Positions 1-9,532 are shown, numbered from the stretch's first letter. The stretch: DNA of 64,000 bases from CAYFUG01 sp964346295 (GCA_964346295.1 CAYFUG010000003.1:8060-72059); one strand, 5' to 3'. Notes: a model not told the origin generated them from the letters alone. Program-made: numbers and translations.

Positions 1-96
1 TTTTATAAATTTCACCCTCCTAAAATTTTAATTTTTATTTTACTGGGCTAAATTTTACCTCCTAATGGGTTCAGCTCCAAAAATGGAAGTCTTCCT
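1..96 (-). other. Left edge, spacer after pilB with RBS-like motifs
   Basis: No gene is visible in these bases. Read on the minus strand, two purine-rich Shine-Dalgarno-like stretches (TTAGGAGG and TAGGAGGG) follow the pilB stop. This suggests that another minus-strand gene of the same transcript, perhaps a further pilus gene, starts just beyond the window edge. That is inference only. Confidence 0.3.
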
Positions 97-1842
97 TTAC
101 CCTTGGGTGACGCGAAACACTTCTTCTAAGCTCGTTTCCCCTCGCAATACTCTCACTAAGCCAGTTTCTTGCAAAGTCAGCATACCTTCTTTCTGAGCCT
201 GATTTTCAATTTCCTTCTCACTGGCTCCTCTGGCCACCAAAGCCTCCAGGCTTTCACTTTTTTTTAGAACCTCACTAATCGCCACTTGCCCTTGATAACC
301 CTCTCCGTGACACTGTTTGCAACCATGACCTTGATAAAAATTTCTCTCTAATAAATCCTTAGACTCCTTAAGTTGGGAAAATTCACCCGGAAAATGAAGC
401 CGAATAGAAGTTAACATGGCTGCTAAATCAAGCTCCTCTTTCCATTTTTCTAAGAATCCCGGATCTAGTACCCGAGCGGTTTTACAGTTAGGGCAAATCT
501 TACGAACCAAGCGCTGAGCAATTACCACCTCTACTGCAGAAGACACCAAAAATGGCTCAGCTCCCCTCTTTAATAGCTGAATCAACCCCTCGGCAGCCGT
601 GATTCCTCCCTCGCTAAGACCAGCCAAGACCAATTTTCCGCTCAAGCTAGCGTTGAGAGCCAATTGAGTAGCTCGAGACTCTCGTAGTTCTCCTATCAAA
701 ATAACATCGGGGTCTTGAAGTAACAGAGCTTCCAAGGCAGGAGAAAAACCAAGTCCCACTCGAGTGTTAGCAGCTGTTTGATTAACTCCTTTTAGGCGAC
801 ATTCAATAGGGTCCTCAATGGTAGCAATACTGATCTGATTAGAGTTAAGAATGTCTAGTAAGGTATAAAGAGTGGTAGTCTTACCGCTCCCCCCTGGTCC
901 AATCACCAAAATCATTCCTCGAGTGGAGTTGATAGCCTGATGAATTCTTTCCAGAGCTTCCCCTTCAAACCCCAGCTTCTCTAAAGTAAAACCTCGAGAA
1001 ATTTCGTTTAATAATCTTAAAACAACTTTTTCTCCTCCTAGAACTGGCAAAACAGTCACTTTAAAGTCCACCCCTTCCTCTTCTAGGCTTAAGTGCCCAC
1101 TCTGAGCAGAGTTGTCTATTTGAATATCCAGGTTGGCAAGTAGTTTGATCCTGGCGCTTAAAGGTTCTAATATTACTCGGGGAAGGGTTAAAACTTCGTG
1201 CAGTTTACCATCAATTCGATAACGCACCCGCACCCCTTCTTCGGTGGGTTCCAGGTGAACATCACTCGCCAATTGGTCCAAGGCGTGTTCAATTAAACCA
1301 TTTAAGACTTTAATAACTGGGAGCTCTTGCGCTACTTTCTCTAGGGAATCCTGAGAAGAGATTTGCTGAGCATACCTAGCGATGCTTTCTTCGAAATTAT
1401 TAGTTAAATTTTTTCGGTACCGTTCCAAAACCTCCCCTAACTGCTCCGGAGAAGTAAGATAAGGGACAACCTGCAAACCGGTTTTCTTTCGGATAAATTT
1501 AACCACTTGAGCGCTTTTTGCCGGTTCCGTAAAAGCTACCTTTAACTGATTCCCCGTTTTATCAAAAGCTGCTACCTGATGTTTTTTGGCCACTGCCTCT
1601 GGAATGATCCTTAAAACTTCCCCCGGGATTTCTTGCCGCTCCAAATCGATCCAAGGAATATCTAGTAAGTGAGCATAAGCTTCTCTTAGTTCTTGCTCTT
1701 CTATTAGCTCCTTTTGGACTAGCACTTCTCCTAATTCTCGATTAAGAGCCTGACTTTCTCGAGAAGCCTGCTTTAAATCTTCCGGCCTCACCGCCCGAAT
1801 ATCTAAAAGATATTGCCGTAATAAATTAGAATCAATTTTCAT
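97..1842 (-). CDS. pilB: Type IV pilus assembly / type II secretion ATPase, PilB/GspE family
   Basis: This is a cytoplasmic motor ATPase that powers pilin polymerisation at the inner membrane. The N-terminal ~150 residues resemble the MshEN/T2SSE-N domain, and the AAA-type core follows. The Walker A motif GPGGSGKTTT lies near residue 315, the Asp box is TIEDPIE, and the Walker B region is DPDVILIGELRE. Two CxxC pairs (CPNC and CKQC) form the usual zinc-binding insert. I chose the ATG at 1842 because the 28 upstream codons overlap ruvB and look non-coding. The His box is altered: the usual LHTNDA is replaced by LAGLSEGG, and the preceding Gly-His is Gly-Lys. The length (581 aa) is normal for the family. 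PilC or PilT would be expected beyond the left edge. The family assignment is secure; motor activity is less certain because of the His-box change. Confidence 0.9.
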   Translation of the reverse strand: MKIDSNLLRQYLLDIRAVRPEDLKQASRESQALNRELGEVLVQKELIEEQELREAYAHLLDIPWIDLERQEIPGEVLRIIPEAVAKKHQVAAFDKTGNQLKVAFTEPAKSAQVVKFIRKKTGLQVVPYLTSPEQLGEVLERYRKNLTNNFEESIARYAQQISSQDSLEKVAQELPVIKVLNGLIEHALDQLASDVHLEPTEEGVRVRYRIDGKLHEVLTLPRVILEPLSARIKLLANLDIQIDNSAQSGHLSLEEEGVDFKVTVLPVLGGEKVVLRLLNEISRGFTLEKLGFEGEALERIHQAINSTRGMILVIGPGGSGKTTTLYTLLDILNSNQISIATIEDPIECRLKGVNQTAANTRVGLGFSPALEALLLQDPDVILIGELRESRATQLALNASLSGKLVLAGLSEGGITAAEGLIQLLKRGAEPFLVSSAVEVVIAQRLVRKICPNCKTARVLDPGFLEKWKEELDLAAMLTSIRLHFPGEFSQLKESKDLLERNFYQGHGCKQCHGEGYQGQVAISEVLKKSESLEALVARGASEKEIENQAQKEGMLTLQETGLVRVLRGETSLEEVFRVTQG

Positions 1843-1900
1843 TTTGTAAAATAAATTTTTTTTAGTTTTAATATTAGATTGTCCAGCGTTATTTATACTT

Positions 1901-2905
1901 TCAAAACAAGCCTTTCTCCTCCACAAAATCCCTCTCTAAATGCTCATAAGCCGCCTTAGTCGCTTTCCTCCCTCGGGGAGTCTTATCAATAAACCCTAGC
2001 TGCAACAAAAACGGCTCGTAAACCTCCTCAATCGTCCGCACTTCTTCTGAAAAAGCGGCTGCCAAAGTCTGCAAGCCCACTGGGCCACCCTGAAACTTAT
2101 CAATCAAAATTAGCAAAAACTCCCGATCCGCCGGATCTAAACCCAAGTGATCCACCTCCATCATGTCCAAGGCTGCCCGAGCAATCTCAGCGTTAATAAG
2201 TTTTTGATCTTTAATCTGAGCATAATCTCGCACCCGCTTGAGTAGTCGGTTGGCCACCCGAGGCGTCCGGCGGGAACTGGCTGCAATCACCTCACAACCA
2301 CTGGAATCCACCTCTACTCCCAAAAGTTGCCCTGATCTTGCCACTATTCGGCTGATCTCCCCTGGATTGTAAAACTCCAGTTTATGAACCGCACCAAACC
2401 GATTTCGCAGAGGCGAAGAAAGCATCCCCAACCGAGTGGTGGCTCCTACTAAAGTAAACTTGGGAAGGTCTAATTGAATGGTTTTAGCCGAAGGCCCTTG
2501 GCCGATAATTATATCTAGTTTACCATCTTCCATCGCCGGATACAAAACCTCCTCTACCAACTTGCTCATTCGGTGAATTTCGTCCACAAAAAAAATGTCT
2601 CCATCGTTGAGATTAGTTAAAATGGAACCTAAATCGCCTACTTTCTCAATGGCTGGCCCGGAAGTGATTTTGATTCCGCTGCCCATTTCCTTAGCGATGA
2701 TATGCGCCAAGGTGGTCTTACCCAAACCAGGCGGGCCAAAGAGTAATACATGGTCCACCGACTCTTCGCGCTTCTGAGCCGCCTCCAAGAGAATTCGCAG
2801 GTTTTTTTTGACCTTCTCTTGACCAATATACTCCCCCAAGTTTTGGGGTCGCAAGGTCAAATCCAACTGCTGATCGACTACTTGTTGTTTTCCAGATGTT
2901 ATCAT
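1901..2905 (-). CDS. ruvB: Holliday junction branch-migration ATPase RuvB
   Basis: RuvB is the hexameric motor that drives branch migration at Holliday junctions together with RuvA. The protein has the typical 334 residues. Visible motifs are Walker A GPPGLGKTT near residue 57, Walker B VDEIHR, sensor 1 GATTR and the arginine finger in LRNRFG, followed by the C-terminal winged-helix domain. The start is supported by the conserved N-terminus, in which LRPQNLGEYIGQEK follows about 17 residues of leader. No ruvA or ruvC is next to it. Two family H repeats lie between it and the upstream small membrane protein gene, so it probably has its own promoter. Confidence 0.97.
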   Translation of the reverse strand: MITSGKQQVVDQQLDLTLRPQNLGEYIGQEKVKKNLRILLEAAQKREESVDHVLLFGPPGLGKTTLAHIIAKEMGSGIKITSGPAIEKVGDLGSILTNLNDGDIFFVDEIHRMSKLVEEVLYPAMEDGKLDIIIGQGPSAKTIQLDLPKFTLVGATTRLGMLSSPLRNRFGAVHKLEFYNPGEISRIVARSGQLLGVEVDSSGCEVIAASSRRTPRVANRLLKRVRDYAQIKDQKLINAEIARAALDMMEVDHLGLDPADREFLLILIDKFQGGPVGLQTLAAAFSEEVRTIEEVYEPFLLQLGFIDKTPRGRKATKAAYEHLERDFVEEKGLF

Positions 2906-2987
2906 AAAAAATTGCGCTTATTCCCCTGAAATTAATCCCCCAATCAAGAACACTCCCTGAAACCAAAAGATCCATAACGGTACTGAG

Positions 2988-3105
2988 AATTTTAAGTTTG
3001 AATGCGCTTCTACCTGCCTGCCGGCAGGCAGGAGCGCGGCTGAGAACCGAAGTGAAGCGTACTGAGAAGTACGGTAAAAGCAGGTAGCAACGAAACAGTG
3101 AAAGA
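2988..3105 (+). repeat. Family H hairpin repeat, copy 1
   Basis: This copy contains the core hairpin GCGTACTGAGAAGTACGGT and the conserved GCAAC segment on the right side. A CCTGCC...GGCAGG palindrome is inserted in the left mid-stem. The right arm is diverged and runs into copy 2. It lies between ruvB and a small membrane protein gene. Confidence 0.7.
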
Positions 3106-3111
3106 TTCAGA

Positions 3112-3230
3112 TCTTTCAAATTTTAGGAAATTTTTAGGAAAAATCGAGGCTTAGTTCGAGGCGTACTGAAACGTACGGCGAGAACTAAACGCAGGTTTTG
3201 ACACCAAAATTTTCCAAATTTGGAGGCCCC
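3112..3230 (+). repeat. Family H hairpin repeat, copy 2
   Basis: This is a complete copy. The terminal arms CTTTCAAATTT and AAATTTGGAGGC pair, the mid-stem is AAAAATC against GTTTTGA, and the upper stem TAGTTC/GAACTA encloses GCGTAC-TGAAA-CGTACG. It ends 8 bp from the stop codon of the minus-strand gene at 3238. Confidence 0.85.
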
Positions 3231-3237
3231 ACCCATC

Positions 3238-3591
3238 TCAGCGTTCTTTTAAATCCGCCCAAGAAAGTCCCACCATAAAAACCACTAGCGCCAACAGCCA
3301 AAAAGCCGGATTACTTAAAGAGTTAGAAAAACTCCCCGCTCGCCCGGCTAATTGAGTCCGAGAATGCTCGTTCAGATCAAAATTTCCTACCTCATCAATA
3401 GGCTTTGTTTGCTTAGAAAATTTTTGCCGTAAAAAATTTCCCTGAAGTTTTTCCGGCTCCATTACCTCTACTGCTCGCCCTCCTTCATCCAGCACTACCG
3501 CCTTAACTTCTCTTGCTGACGAAATAACTAATAACAGCAACATCAAGCCTAAAATCCCTCCCTTTAAAATTTTATTTTTACTACCTTTCAT
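3238..3591 (-). CDS. Small membrane/exported protein, unknown function
   Basis: I do not recognise a family for this 117-residue protein. A hydrophobic stretch follows a basic N-terminus (KILKGGILGLMLLLLV, residues ~8-25) and looks like a signal peptide or anchor ending near SSAREVKA. A second hydrophobic segment (FWLLALVVFMVGLSW) lies near the C-terminus. The middle is polar. It sits downstream of the coupling-ATPase pair on the same strand, with about 270 bp between, so a link to that system is possible but unproven. Family H copy 2 begins 8 bp past its stop. Confidence 0.6.
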   Translation of the reverse strand: MKGSKNKILKGGILGLMLLLLVISSAREVKAVVLDEGGRAVEVMEPEKLQGNFLRQKFSKQTKPIDEVGNFDLNEHSRTQLAGRAGSFSNSLSNPAFWLLALVVFMVGLSWADLKER

Positions 3592-3861
3592 ATTTTGAAT
3601 ATAAGTTCATCAATAGAACTATCTTAATCTCGGAGCAAACCAAGATTAAATAAAAATCCTTGACTAAAGTTTTCGCTAAAGCGGAGACCAGAAACTATGG
3701 GCTTGCCTTTTTAAATCTCGGCCTTACATCTCCTCACCCCAGATTTCTCGCCTAGATTTGTTTTTCTGCTAAAATTATAGGCGAGTATCGCCAAATATTT
3801 TATCTTTTCATTTTAACTCATTTTCCCCTAAACCCCAACTCCTCGATTAAAAATAGCTTAT

Positions 3862-5580
3862 CTATTTCTTCTTTTTTCCTTTCCTTTTGCTACTACTAGC
3901 TCCTGATTGATCAGATGATTCCTTTTGACCACCTTCCAGCTTCGCTCGCTCTCTTTGATAATTTTTCAAACAATCCTTGCAAAATACCGGTCGCACTCCA
4001 TCCGGTTTAAAAGGCACCTCTACTACCGTTCCACATCCCGAACAATCAGCTCGGTGCGGCTCTCTTCCTGCCTTACCAGAATCGCCGGGATTATTAGCAG
4101 TTAACTTAATCTTTGATTCAGAAGGGCTACCCTCTTGATTCTCGGAAATATTTTTACCTTTAGAATCATCAACCAGCTTCTCGTTTGAACGATCTTTTTT
4201 GGCCAAATTTAAACCAGCTTTACCGCCACCAACGTCATCTTCCGACTCAACAATTCTATCTCCTGCCAGTTGAGAAATTTTCTCTGCCACAAAAGGATCA
4301 TTGGTCCCACTCCATTCTCGAATTTCCGCCTCTACTTTTTCCTTAGTAGAGCCATAATGAGAACGAGTATAGTCAATTACCTCTTGAGTATTGGATTCAG
4401 TAGATTCTAACTCAATCGGAGCTAGAGTAGTGGCCGAAAAAGGGTTAGAGGTAACTCCATCAATCATCATCTTGAGATAAACACGATATTTTTCTAGGTT
4501 AACAATATCAATAGCAGTAAAAGTAGGTTCGAATTCTTTCTCTAAGAATTCCGCATCCAAGCCACCTATTCTAAAAGAAACCATTGTCCCCACATTACCA
4601 AAAACGGCATCTCGAACCTTTTCTTCTAGTTGAGCCACATACTGATTGGCAAGAATCAAGGACAATCGATATTTTCGAGCCTCCGAAAGAATGTTAGCAA
4701 AAGATTCAGTGGCAAAGTTCTGAAACTCATCTACATATAAGTAAAAATCCTTCCGTTGATACTCTGGAATATCCACTCGACTCATAGCTGCTAACTGAAG
4801 CCGAGTAATCATCAAACCTCCCATCAGATTACTGTTATCTTCTCCAATCGCTCCCTTAGATAAATTCATGATAAGAATCTTACCTTGATCCATTACTTCT
4901 CGCATCGAGAAAGAGGAATTAACTTGGCCAACAATATTTCGAATTAAGGCGGAAGACAAAAATTGACCGACCTTGTTTTGAATAGGAGCAATCGCCTCTT
5001 GCAAAAAACGATCTTGATACTTACTAAACTCGTCCAAAAAAAACGACTTAATGACTGGATCAGTCACTTGATCGACCACTTTTTTTCGATAATCTTTGTC
5101 GATAAAAAGACGATTAATCCCTAACAAGGTTGCGTCAGGGCATTCTAAAAGTGCTAAAATCGCATTTCGCAAAAGATATTCCAGTCGAGGGCCCCAAGAA
5201 TCACTCCAGAGTTTCTTAAAAACTCCTACTAGCCCAGAAGCTACCAAGTGCCGAGTTTCTGGACTAACTTTTTCTAGGACATTCATAGAAATAGGATAAT
5301 TCAAATCGGCTGGATTGAAGTAAATGACATCTTGAATCCGCTCTCGAGGAACCGATCGCAAACAATCTTGGGCAAATTCTCCGTGAGGATCAATAATCCC
5401 TACTCCCTTCCCTCTTCTAATATCTTGAATGGCCATATTCTGAATCATGTTGGTCTTTCCCATTCCAGTCTTCCCAATGGAATAAAAGTGCCGACGCCGA
5501 TCATCTTCTTTAATACCAAAAATCACCTCCTTGTTGCGGAAATTAGTTTTAGCAAAATAATTAATCTCTTCTGAATTCAT
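3862..5580 (-). CDS. TraG/TraD-like type IV secretion coupling ATPase with C-terminal zinc ribbon
   Basis: This 572-residue P-loop ATPase belongs to the VirD4/TraG/TraD-HerA group, which binds DNA or protein substrates and pumps them through membrane channels. Walker A is GKTGMGKTNM near residue 36, followed by IDPHGEF. Walker B is FYLYVDEFQNFA, and the TraM-recognition-type segment follows (LANQYVAQLEEKVRDAVFGN). A linker of ~120 polar residues leads to a C-terminal CxxC...CxxC zinc ribbon (CSGC and CKDC) and a Lys-rich tail. No transmembrane segments are seen in this chain; the adjacent upstream gene encodes a large membrane protein and is probably its partner. No mating-pore genes are in the window. 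The ATPase family is clear; the substrate is unknown. Confidence 0.85.
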   Translation of the reverse strand: MNSEEINYFAKTNFRNKEVIFGIKEDDRRRHFYSIGKTGMGKTNMIQNMAIQDIRRGKGVGIIDPHGEFAQDCLRSVPRERIQDVIYFNPADLNYPISMNVLEKVSPETRHLVASGLVGVFKKLWSDSWGPRLEYLLRNAILALLECPDATLLGINRLFIDKDYRKKVVDQVTDPVIKSFFLDEFSKYQDRFLQEAIAPIQNKVGQFLSSALIRNIVGQVNSSFSMREVMDQGKILIMNLSKGAIGEDNSNLMGGLMITRLQLAAMSRVDIPEYQRKDFYLYVDEFQNFATESFANILSEARKYRLSLILANQYVAQLEEKVRDAVFGNVGTMVSFRIGGLDAEFLEKEFEPTFTAIDIVNLEKYRVYLKMMIDGVTSNPFSATTLAPIELESTESNTQEVIDYTRSHYGSTKEKVEAEIREWSGTNDPFVAEKISQLAGDRIVESEDDVGGGKAGLNLAKKDRSNEKLVDDSKGKNISENQEGSPSESKIKLTANNPGDSGKAGREPHRADCSGCGTVVEVPFKPDGVRPVFCKDCLKNYQRERAKLEGGQKESSDQSGASSSKRKGKKKK

Positions 5581-5676
5581 TTTGGTTTAATATTTTTTCA
5601 ATCACTTATCCAGTCGAATAAAATTATGGCTCGGAAAACCCAGTAAGCCAGAATTTAGCACTAAAAAATCGGCACC

Positions 5677-7329
5677 TTAGCTGAACTCGGGATGAATTAT
5701 CGAGCCGGGCACATTAGTAGGGGCCTGACCCTTCTTAGCTTCTACTTTTCTCAATCCAGCTGCAGTAACATTCATATCGGGAAAATGAAACACGGAAGCC
5801 AATGCCTCGGTATTAAAATGGAAATAGGTTCCGGTCGCGTCTCGATCTCGATAATTCTGAACAATTTTTCTCTTTCGATAAGTTAGCCGGGAGTTAGTAA
5901 AGTAATAATTAGCAAAAGTTTTAGTATTATTCTCTGGTATTAAAGAATTCATATTACTAATGGAAAACTGCTTCAAGGCTCCCATCGGACCAGCTACCCC
6001 TACAGCTTTGTTAAAATTTTCTCTACGACCTAAATACACATAGCGAATAGCAGTCTTGAAGGCCGGCTTAGTCATATTATCATGAATTGCTTTCAATTTG
6101 TCCTGCTCTCCGGGGGGCAATTTATTAACATTAAAACCCTCCCCAGAAGACTCCTCTTCTCCCATGCTAGCAGGAGCACTTAGTTCATTACTATAAACCC
6201 CTCTCGCTACGTTTCCTGGCAAAACTGCTAACTCGGAAATAAAATTACCTAGAGCACTCGTTTTTCCTTTTTCTGAGATTTTAGCGCCGTATTTTTCTAA
6301 AATGCTATTTACATATTCTTTGAATTTAGGAAGCCAGCCAGGCTCGGAGTCAGGAGTAAAAATAATTTGAAACCAACCATACTGATTTTTACCAAAAGAG
6401 GAGAATACTTCCGCTAGAGATGATAAGGGGTCTACCATTTTACCCGTGACATCTTCAATAAAATAACGATATGTACGAATAGGAACCGCTTCGTGATCAA
6501 AGGGCATTATACTAGACCCCCAGACATCCCAATTTTTATTAGGAAGATTTAAGGGAACTTTCTTAGTGTAATCTTCGGCCTCAAAAATTTCTGCCGTAGG
6601 ATACTGGGCATAAATTTGAGCCTCTACATTATCTCTACCGCTTTTAGTGCACTTTATATAAAAGTGGACTGAGCCTTCCAAGGAAGCAATTTCAAAGGAA
6701 TACTTATCCTGCATCGGCCTCCAGCCACAATACTGTTCTAGTTTATTAAGAGTGCTGAAACTCCATAATCCACTAAAAACCTGCTCCATGATCCTAGGAC
6801 TCTTTTCCACATCAGGAGGAAGCACAATTTCTAATAAAATATACTTCTGCCGTATAACAAACCTCAAAACCCGATATTCACCCCATAAATTATCAAAAAT
6901 AAGCCATACCATTGGGGTCAAAATTAACCACCAGAAATTCATAAAAATAGCGGCGATTAATTGCAAAAAAAGAACATCCTCCAGCCAATAAATAAAAAAC
7001 GCACCTGTCCCGACTACCGCAATCAAAAGTCCGAAAATAACCAATAGGGTCTCTCCTTGCGCTCCTAAGGGACGAGGTTTTTTGGGCCGCTTTTTTTTAC
7101 CTAGAAACCCTTGCTCTCGCCCTTCTATTTTTTCCTTTACCGCCTCCCCCTCTGACACAGAAGGCTCTTCAAAGCTTTCTTCTGAAACTTGATCTGCTTG
7201 AGATAAAAAACCAGCCGCTTCATCGGCGGCCGAAACCTGAGAATGATTATTATCAGGACCAGAGGACTGAGAAAATTCTTCCGGAGAAAAACTAGGCTCA
7301 AAAGGAAGATTTTCAGGAGGTTTACTCAT
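5677..7329 (-). CDS. Large membrane protein paired with the coupling ATPase
   Basis: This 550-residue protein has a disordered, acidic N-terminus (about 85 residues, rich in Ser/Glu) and a basic KKKRPKKPRPLG stretch. Two or three transmembrane segments follow between residues ~95 and 150 (LLVIFGLLIAVVGTGAFFIY and WWLILTPMVWLIF). The remaining ~390 residues form a soluble domain that I cannot assign to a named family. It is 96 bp upstream of the TraG-like ATPase on the same strand. In my recollection this pair recurs in CPR genomes. A membrane platform for the ATPase is the simplest reading and is an inference. Confidence 0.65.
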   Translation of the reverse strand: MSKPPENLPFEPSFSPEEFSQSSGPDNNHSQVSAADEAAGFLSQADQVSEESFEEPSVSEGEAVKEKIEGREQGFLGKKKRPKKPRPLGAQGETLLVIFGLLIAVVGTGAFFIYWLEDVLFLQLIAAIFMNFWWLILTPMVWLIFDNLWGEYRVLRFVIRQKYILLEIVLPPDVEKSPRIMEQVFSGLWSFSTLNKLEQYCGWRPMQDKYSFEIASLEGSVHFYIKCTKSGRDNVEAQIYAQYPTAEIFEAEDYTKKVPLNLPNKNWDVWGSSIMPFDHEAVPIRTYRYFIEDVTGKMVDPLSSLAEVFSSFGKNQYGWFQIIFTPDSEPGWLPKFKEYVNSILEKYGAKISEKGKTSALGNFISELAVLPGNVARGVYSNELSAPASMGEEESSGEGFNVNKLPPGEQDKLKAIHDNMTKPAFKTAIRYVYLGRRENFNKAVGVAGPMGALKQFSISNMNSLIPENNTKTFANYYFTNSRLTYRKRKIVQNYRDRDATGTYFHFNTEALASVFHFPDMNVTAAGLRKVEAKKGQAPTNVPGSIIHPEFS

Positions 7330-7617
7330 TGTTTCTAGTCAATTAAGCCATTTGCATTGCTTCTTAGCTTCAGACTTAAATCTTTACTCTGAAATTCACA
7401 ATGAAAAACAACTATTACCAATTCTTAGAATAAAATTAGCCTTAAATCGTCAACTTTGCAATACCCCATTTTGCCTATCCAATTTCTAATATTCCGGAAA
7501 TTGTCTTTGTCTTTGTTTCAACTGTAATAAATAAGGGGTAAGGTTTTCCAAGTTAATAAAAAATCACCAATTAACCCTCTCTCTTCTCTTTTTTAAAAAA
7601 TAAGGTGGAATCAAAAT

Positions 7618-8832
7618 TCATCTTATAGCAAAAAATCCACTACCATTTTTCTTAAAACTACCTTTGTCAGAAAGCGCCACTAAAACCGTACTACGCTTAA
7701 CTCTTTTTCTAGAGAGCACAAAATTAACCACTGCTTCCTGGGAGGCTTGAGTGTGCTTTTTAAGAAAATCTCGGATTAATTCTCGGACAGTTTTCCCAGA
7801 ATAGTCCCAATTCTCTAAACCATAAGTTCCTCTTCCAACTAATATAAAACGCTTATCCTTGATTAATTCGTTGTGAACAGTTTGAGGAAGAGCTTCTTTT
7901 TCCCCCCAGTGCTGATTAATCAATTTGGTGATTTCCTTGAAATGGAGCGGTTTTTTGTATTTTTTTAAAACTAAGTAAGCCTTTTCCCTGGATCCTCTCT
8001 GTGAAATATTACGCCAACTCCTGATTCCCCACTCTCCTAGGATATTATTTTCAATTATGTTACTCAAGCGTAAAATCATATCTAAACGCTTTCTTCCCCG
8101 CTCTCCACTAAAAAAATCTTTCCATTCCGTGGTGCTTAAGTGCCCAGAAATCTCTTCCGGATAATGAGATTTTTTAGAATTTTTAACATAATCCAATACA
8201 AAAGCATGCGCCCTAGATACCTGAGGGCCCAGCTCCTTATCTTCTTCATTGTACCAAAAACCACTAATTTTTAAATTATCTTTTTTGTAACTAAGACGAC
8301 TGGAGCTATTAAGAATAAACATTAATTGATTGCGATCTTTCTGAGTAATATTTTTCTTGAGCCGCTCCCTAAGAAATCCCTTTTCGCAAAAACCCCCAGA
8401 GGATTCAATTATTTCTAACGCTCTAAAAATAATATCCCCAAAAACCTCTCCCTTCTCTGCCTTTTGCAATTTCTTAAAGCTATCCAGTTCAATTTGACGA
8501 ACTCTCTCTCGAGTTATTTTAAATTCTTGGCCAATTTTATCCAAGACCTTCCCCTCACCTCCTTCTAAGCCAAACCGCTTTTTTAAGATGTCTCGAGAAC
8601 GAGGTTTTAGTTTTTGTAACAACTCCGCAGAAACAATATCTAAAACCGTATCCGTTGATCCCTCTCTTGTTTCTAGATTTCCGGGGCCACTTTCTAATTT
8701 CTTCCCAGAAAAAATTCCATCTTCTTTTTCTTCAATCACTATTTCTTTCTTGGGTTTAATAGATTTAGTTGCCTTCACGTGACTTAAATTGAATAAATTA
8801 TAATAAAATTCCTTTTGCAAAACTTCTTCCAC
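7618..8832 (-). CDS. Sigma-70 region 4 and HARE-HTH domain protein
   Basis: This 404-residue protein carries a sigma-region-4 helix-turn-helix near residues 75-117: LKPRSRDILKKRFGL, then the recognition helix ending in TRERVRQIE. It lacks sigma region 2, so it cannot melt a -10 element as a normal sigma factor does. Near residues 283-345 lies a HARE-HTH-like domain (KPLHFKEITKLIN ... FILVGRGTYGLENW), the fold also found in the delta subunit of Firmicute RNA polymerase. A second winged-helix-like stretch ends the protein. It may act as a transcription regulator or an RNA-polymerase accessory factor. Domain calls are from motif recognition; the role is inferred. Confidence 0.75.
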   Translation of the reverse strand: MEEVLQKEFYYNLFNLSHVKATKSIKPKKEIVIEEKEDGIFSGKKLESGPGNLETREGSTDTVLDIVSAELLQKLKPRSRDILKKRFGLEGGEGKVLDKIGQEFKITRERVRQIELDSFKKLQKAEKGEVFGDIIFRALEIIESSGGFCEKGFLRERLKKNITQKDRNQLMFILNSSSRLSYKKDNLKISGFWYNEEDKELGPQVSRAHAFVLDYVKNSKKSHYPEEISGHLSTTEWKDFFSGERGRKRLDMILRLSNIIENNILGEWGIRSWRNISQRGSREKAYLVLKKYKKPLHFKEITKLINQHWGEKEALPQTVHNELIKDKRFILVGRGTYGLENWDYSGKTVRELIRDFLKKHTQASQEAVVNFVLSRKRVKRSTVLVALSDKGSFKKNGSGFFAIR

Positions 8833-9055
8833 CCCTTTTAAGCATACTAAGCATAACTAGAGTACCTAGTTAATATCTATTTCTTGGCATCATAACTAAC
8901 TAAATCAAAAGGGCCTCTCAAATTTAACAAAATTAATGAAGAGGATAAAATTAAACTTAGAAGCAATCCAACGCAAACCAAGTTTGCCATTTAGAATTAA
9001 TTTAGCTTACTGTTATTATTATCACAATAACAAAGAAATGTCAATGTTAATAATA

Positions 9056-9532
9056 TCAGTGACAACATTTAGCTGGCTGATACCCCTGACTCTCGGCTTC
9101 AAGAACGCTTTTAAAGCAAACTCGATTCTCCTCTTTGATTCGTTTTGCCCACTGACAATCCAAAGTATGATATTTATCAGAATTTTTTGACCCTACCAAA
9201 CTACACTCCCGGCTTTCCTGGTTGTTCTCTGAGTGAATGGATCCGGAAGAATTAAAAGAAGGATTGGAATCAGTTCTTTCGACATTGCTATTCTGAAAAT
9301 CAGTTGTGATATCAATTCCCTCTCTTTTAAGAGTTTCTTCTAAGGCTAGCAACTTTTCTTCCCTTGGATTAGCAGCTTCTAATTTATTGAGAGAAACTTT
9401 AATCTGAGCAGCCTGTTGGGTTCTTTGATAATTCTGCCCAGCCCGAAAAGCTAACCCGGCTACCAAAATAATAGCCCCAAAAGTTAAAATAACCTGACCA
9501 TATTCTGACCAAAATTTGCTCAACATTGACAT
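9056..9532 (-). CDS. Membrane-anchored protein with C-terminal Cys/His motif
   Basis: This 158-residue protein has one N-terminal transmembrane segment (QVILTFGAIILVAGLAFRAG), a coiled-coil-like and Ser/Asn-rich linker, and a C-terminal small domain. The pattern KYHTLDCQWAKRI...NRVCFKSVLEAESQGYQPAKCCH resembles the Ada-type/SNc-associated YHxxxC...GYxPCxxC metal-binding module in which Cys residues bind zinc. The domain would face outside the cell. The gene is divergent from rpmA. The family call is moderate and the function is unknown. Confidence 0.6.
   Translation of the reverse strand: MSMLSKFWSEYGQVILTFGAIILVAGLAFRAGQNYQRTQQAAQIKVSLNKLEAANPREEKLLALEETLKREGIDITTDFQNSNVERTDSNPSFNSSGSIHSENNQESRECSLVGSKNSDKYHTLDCQWAKRIKEENRVCFKSVLEAESQGYQPAKCCH

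Noticed and set aside
1843..1926. 28-codon N-terminal extension of PilB
   Set aside because: It overlaps the ruvB 3' end and has no PilB similarity; the ATG at 1842 fits the family start.
2718..3119. 133-codon minus-strand ORF
   Set aside because: It runs through two frames of ruvB and the family H repeats and is a translation of repeat DNA.
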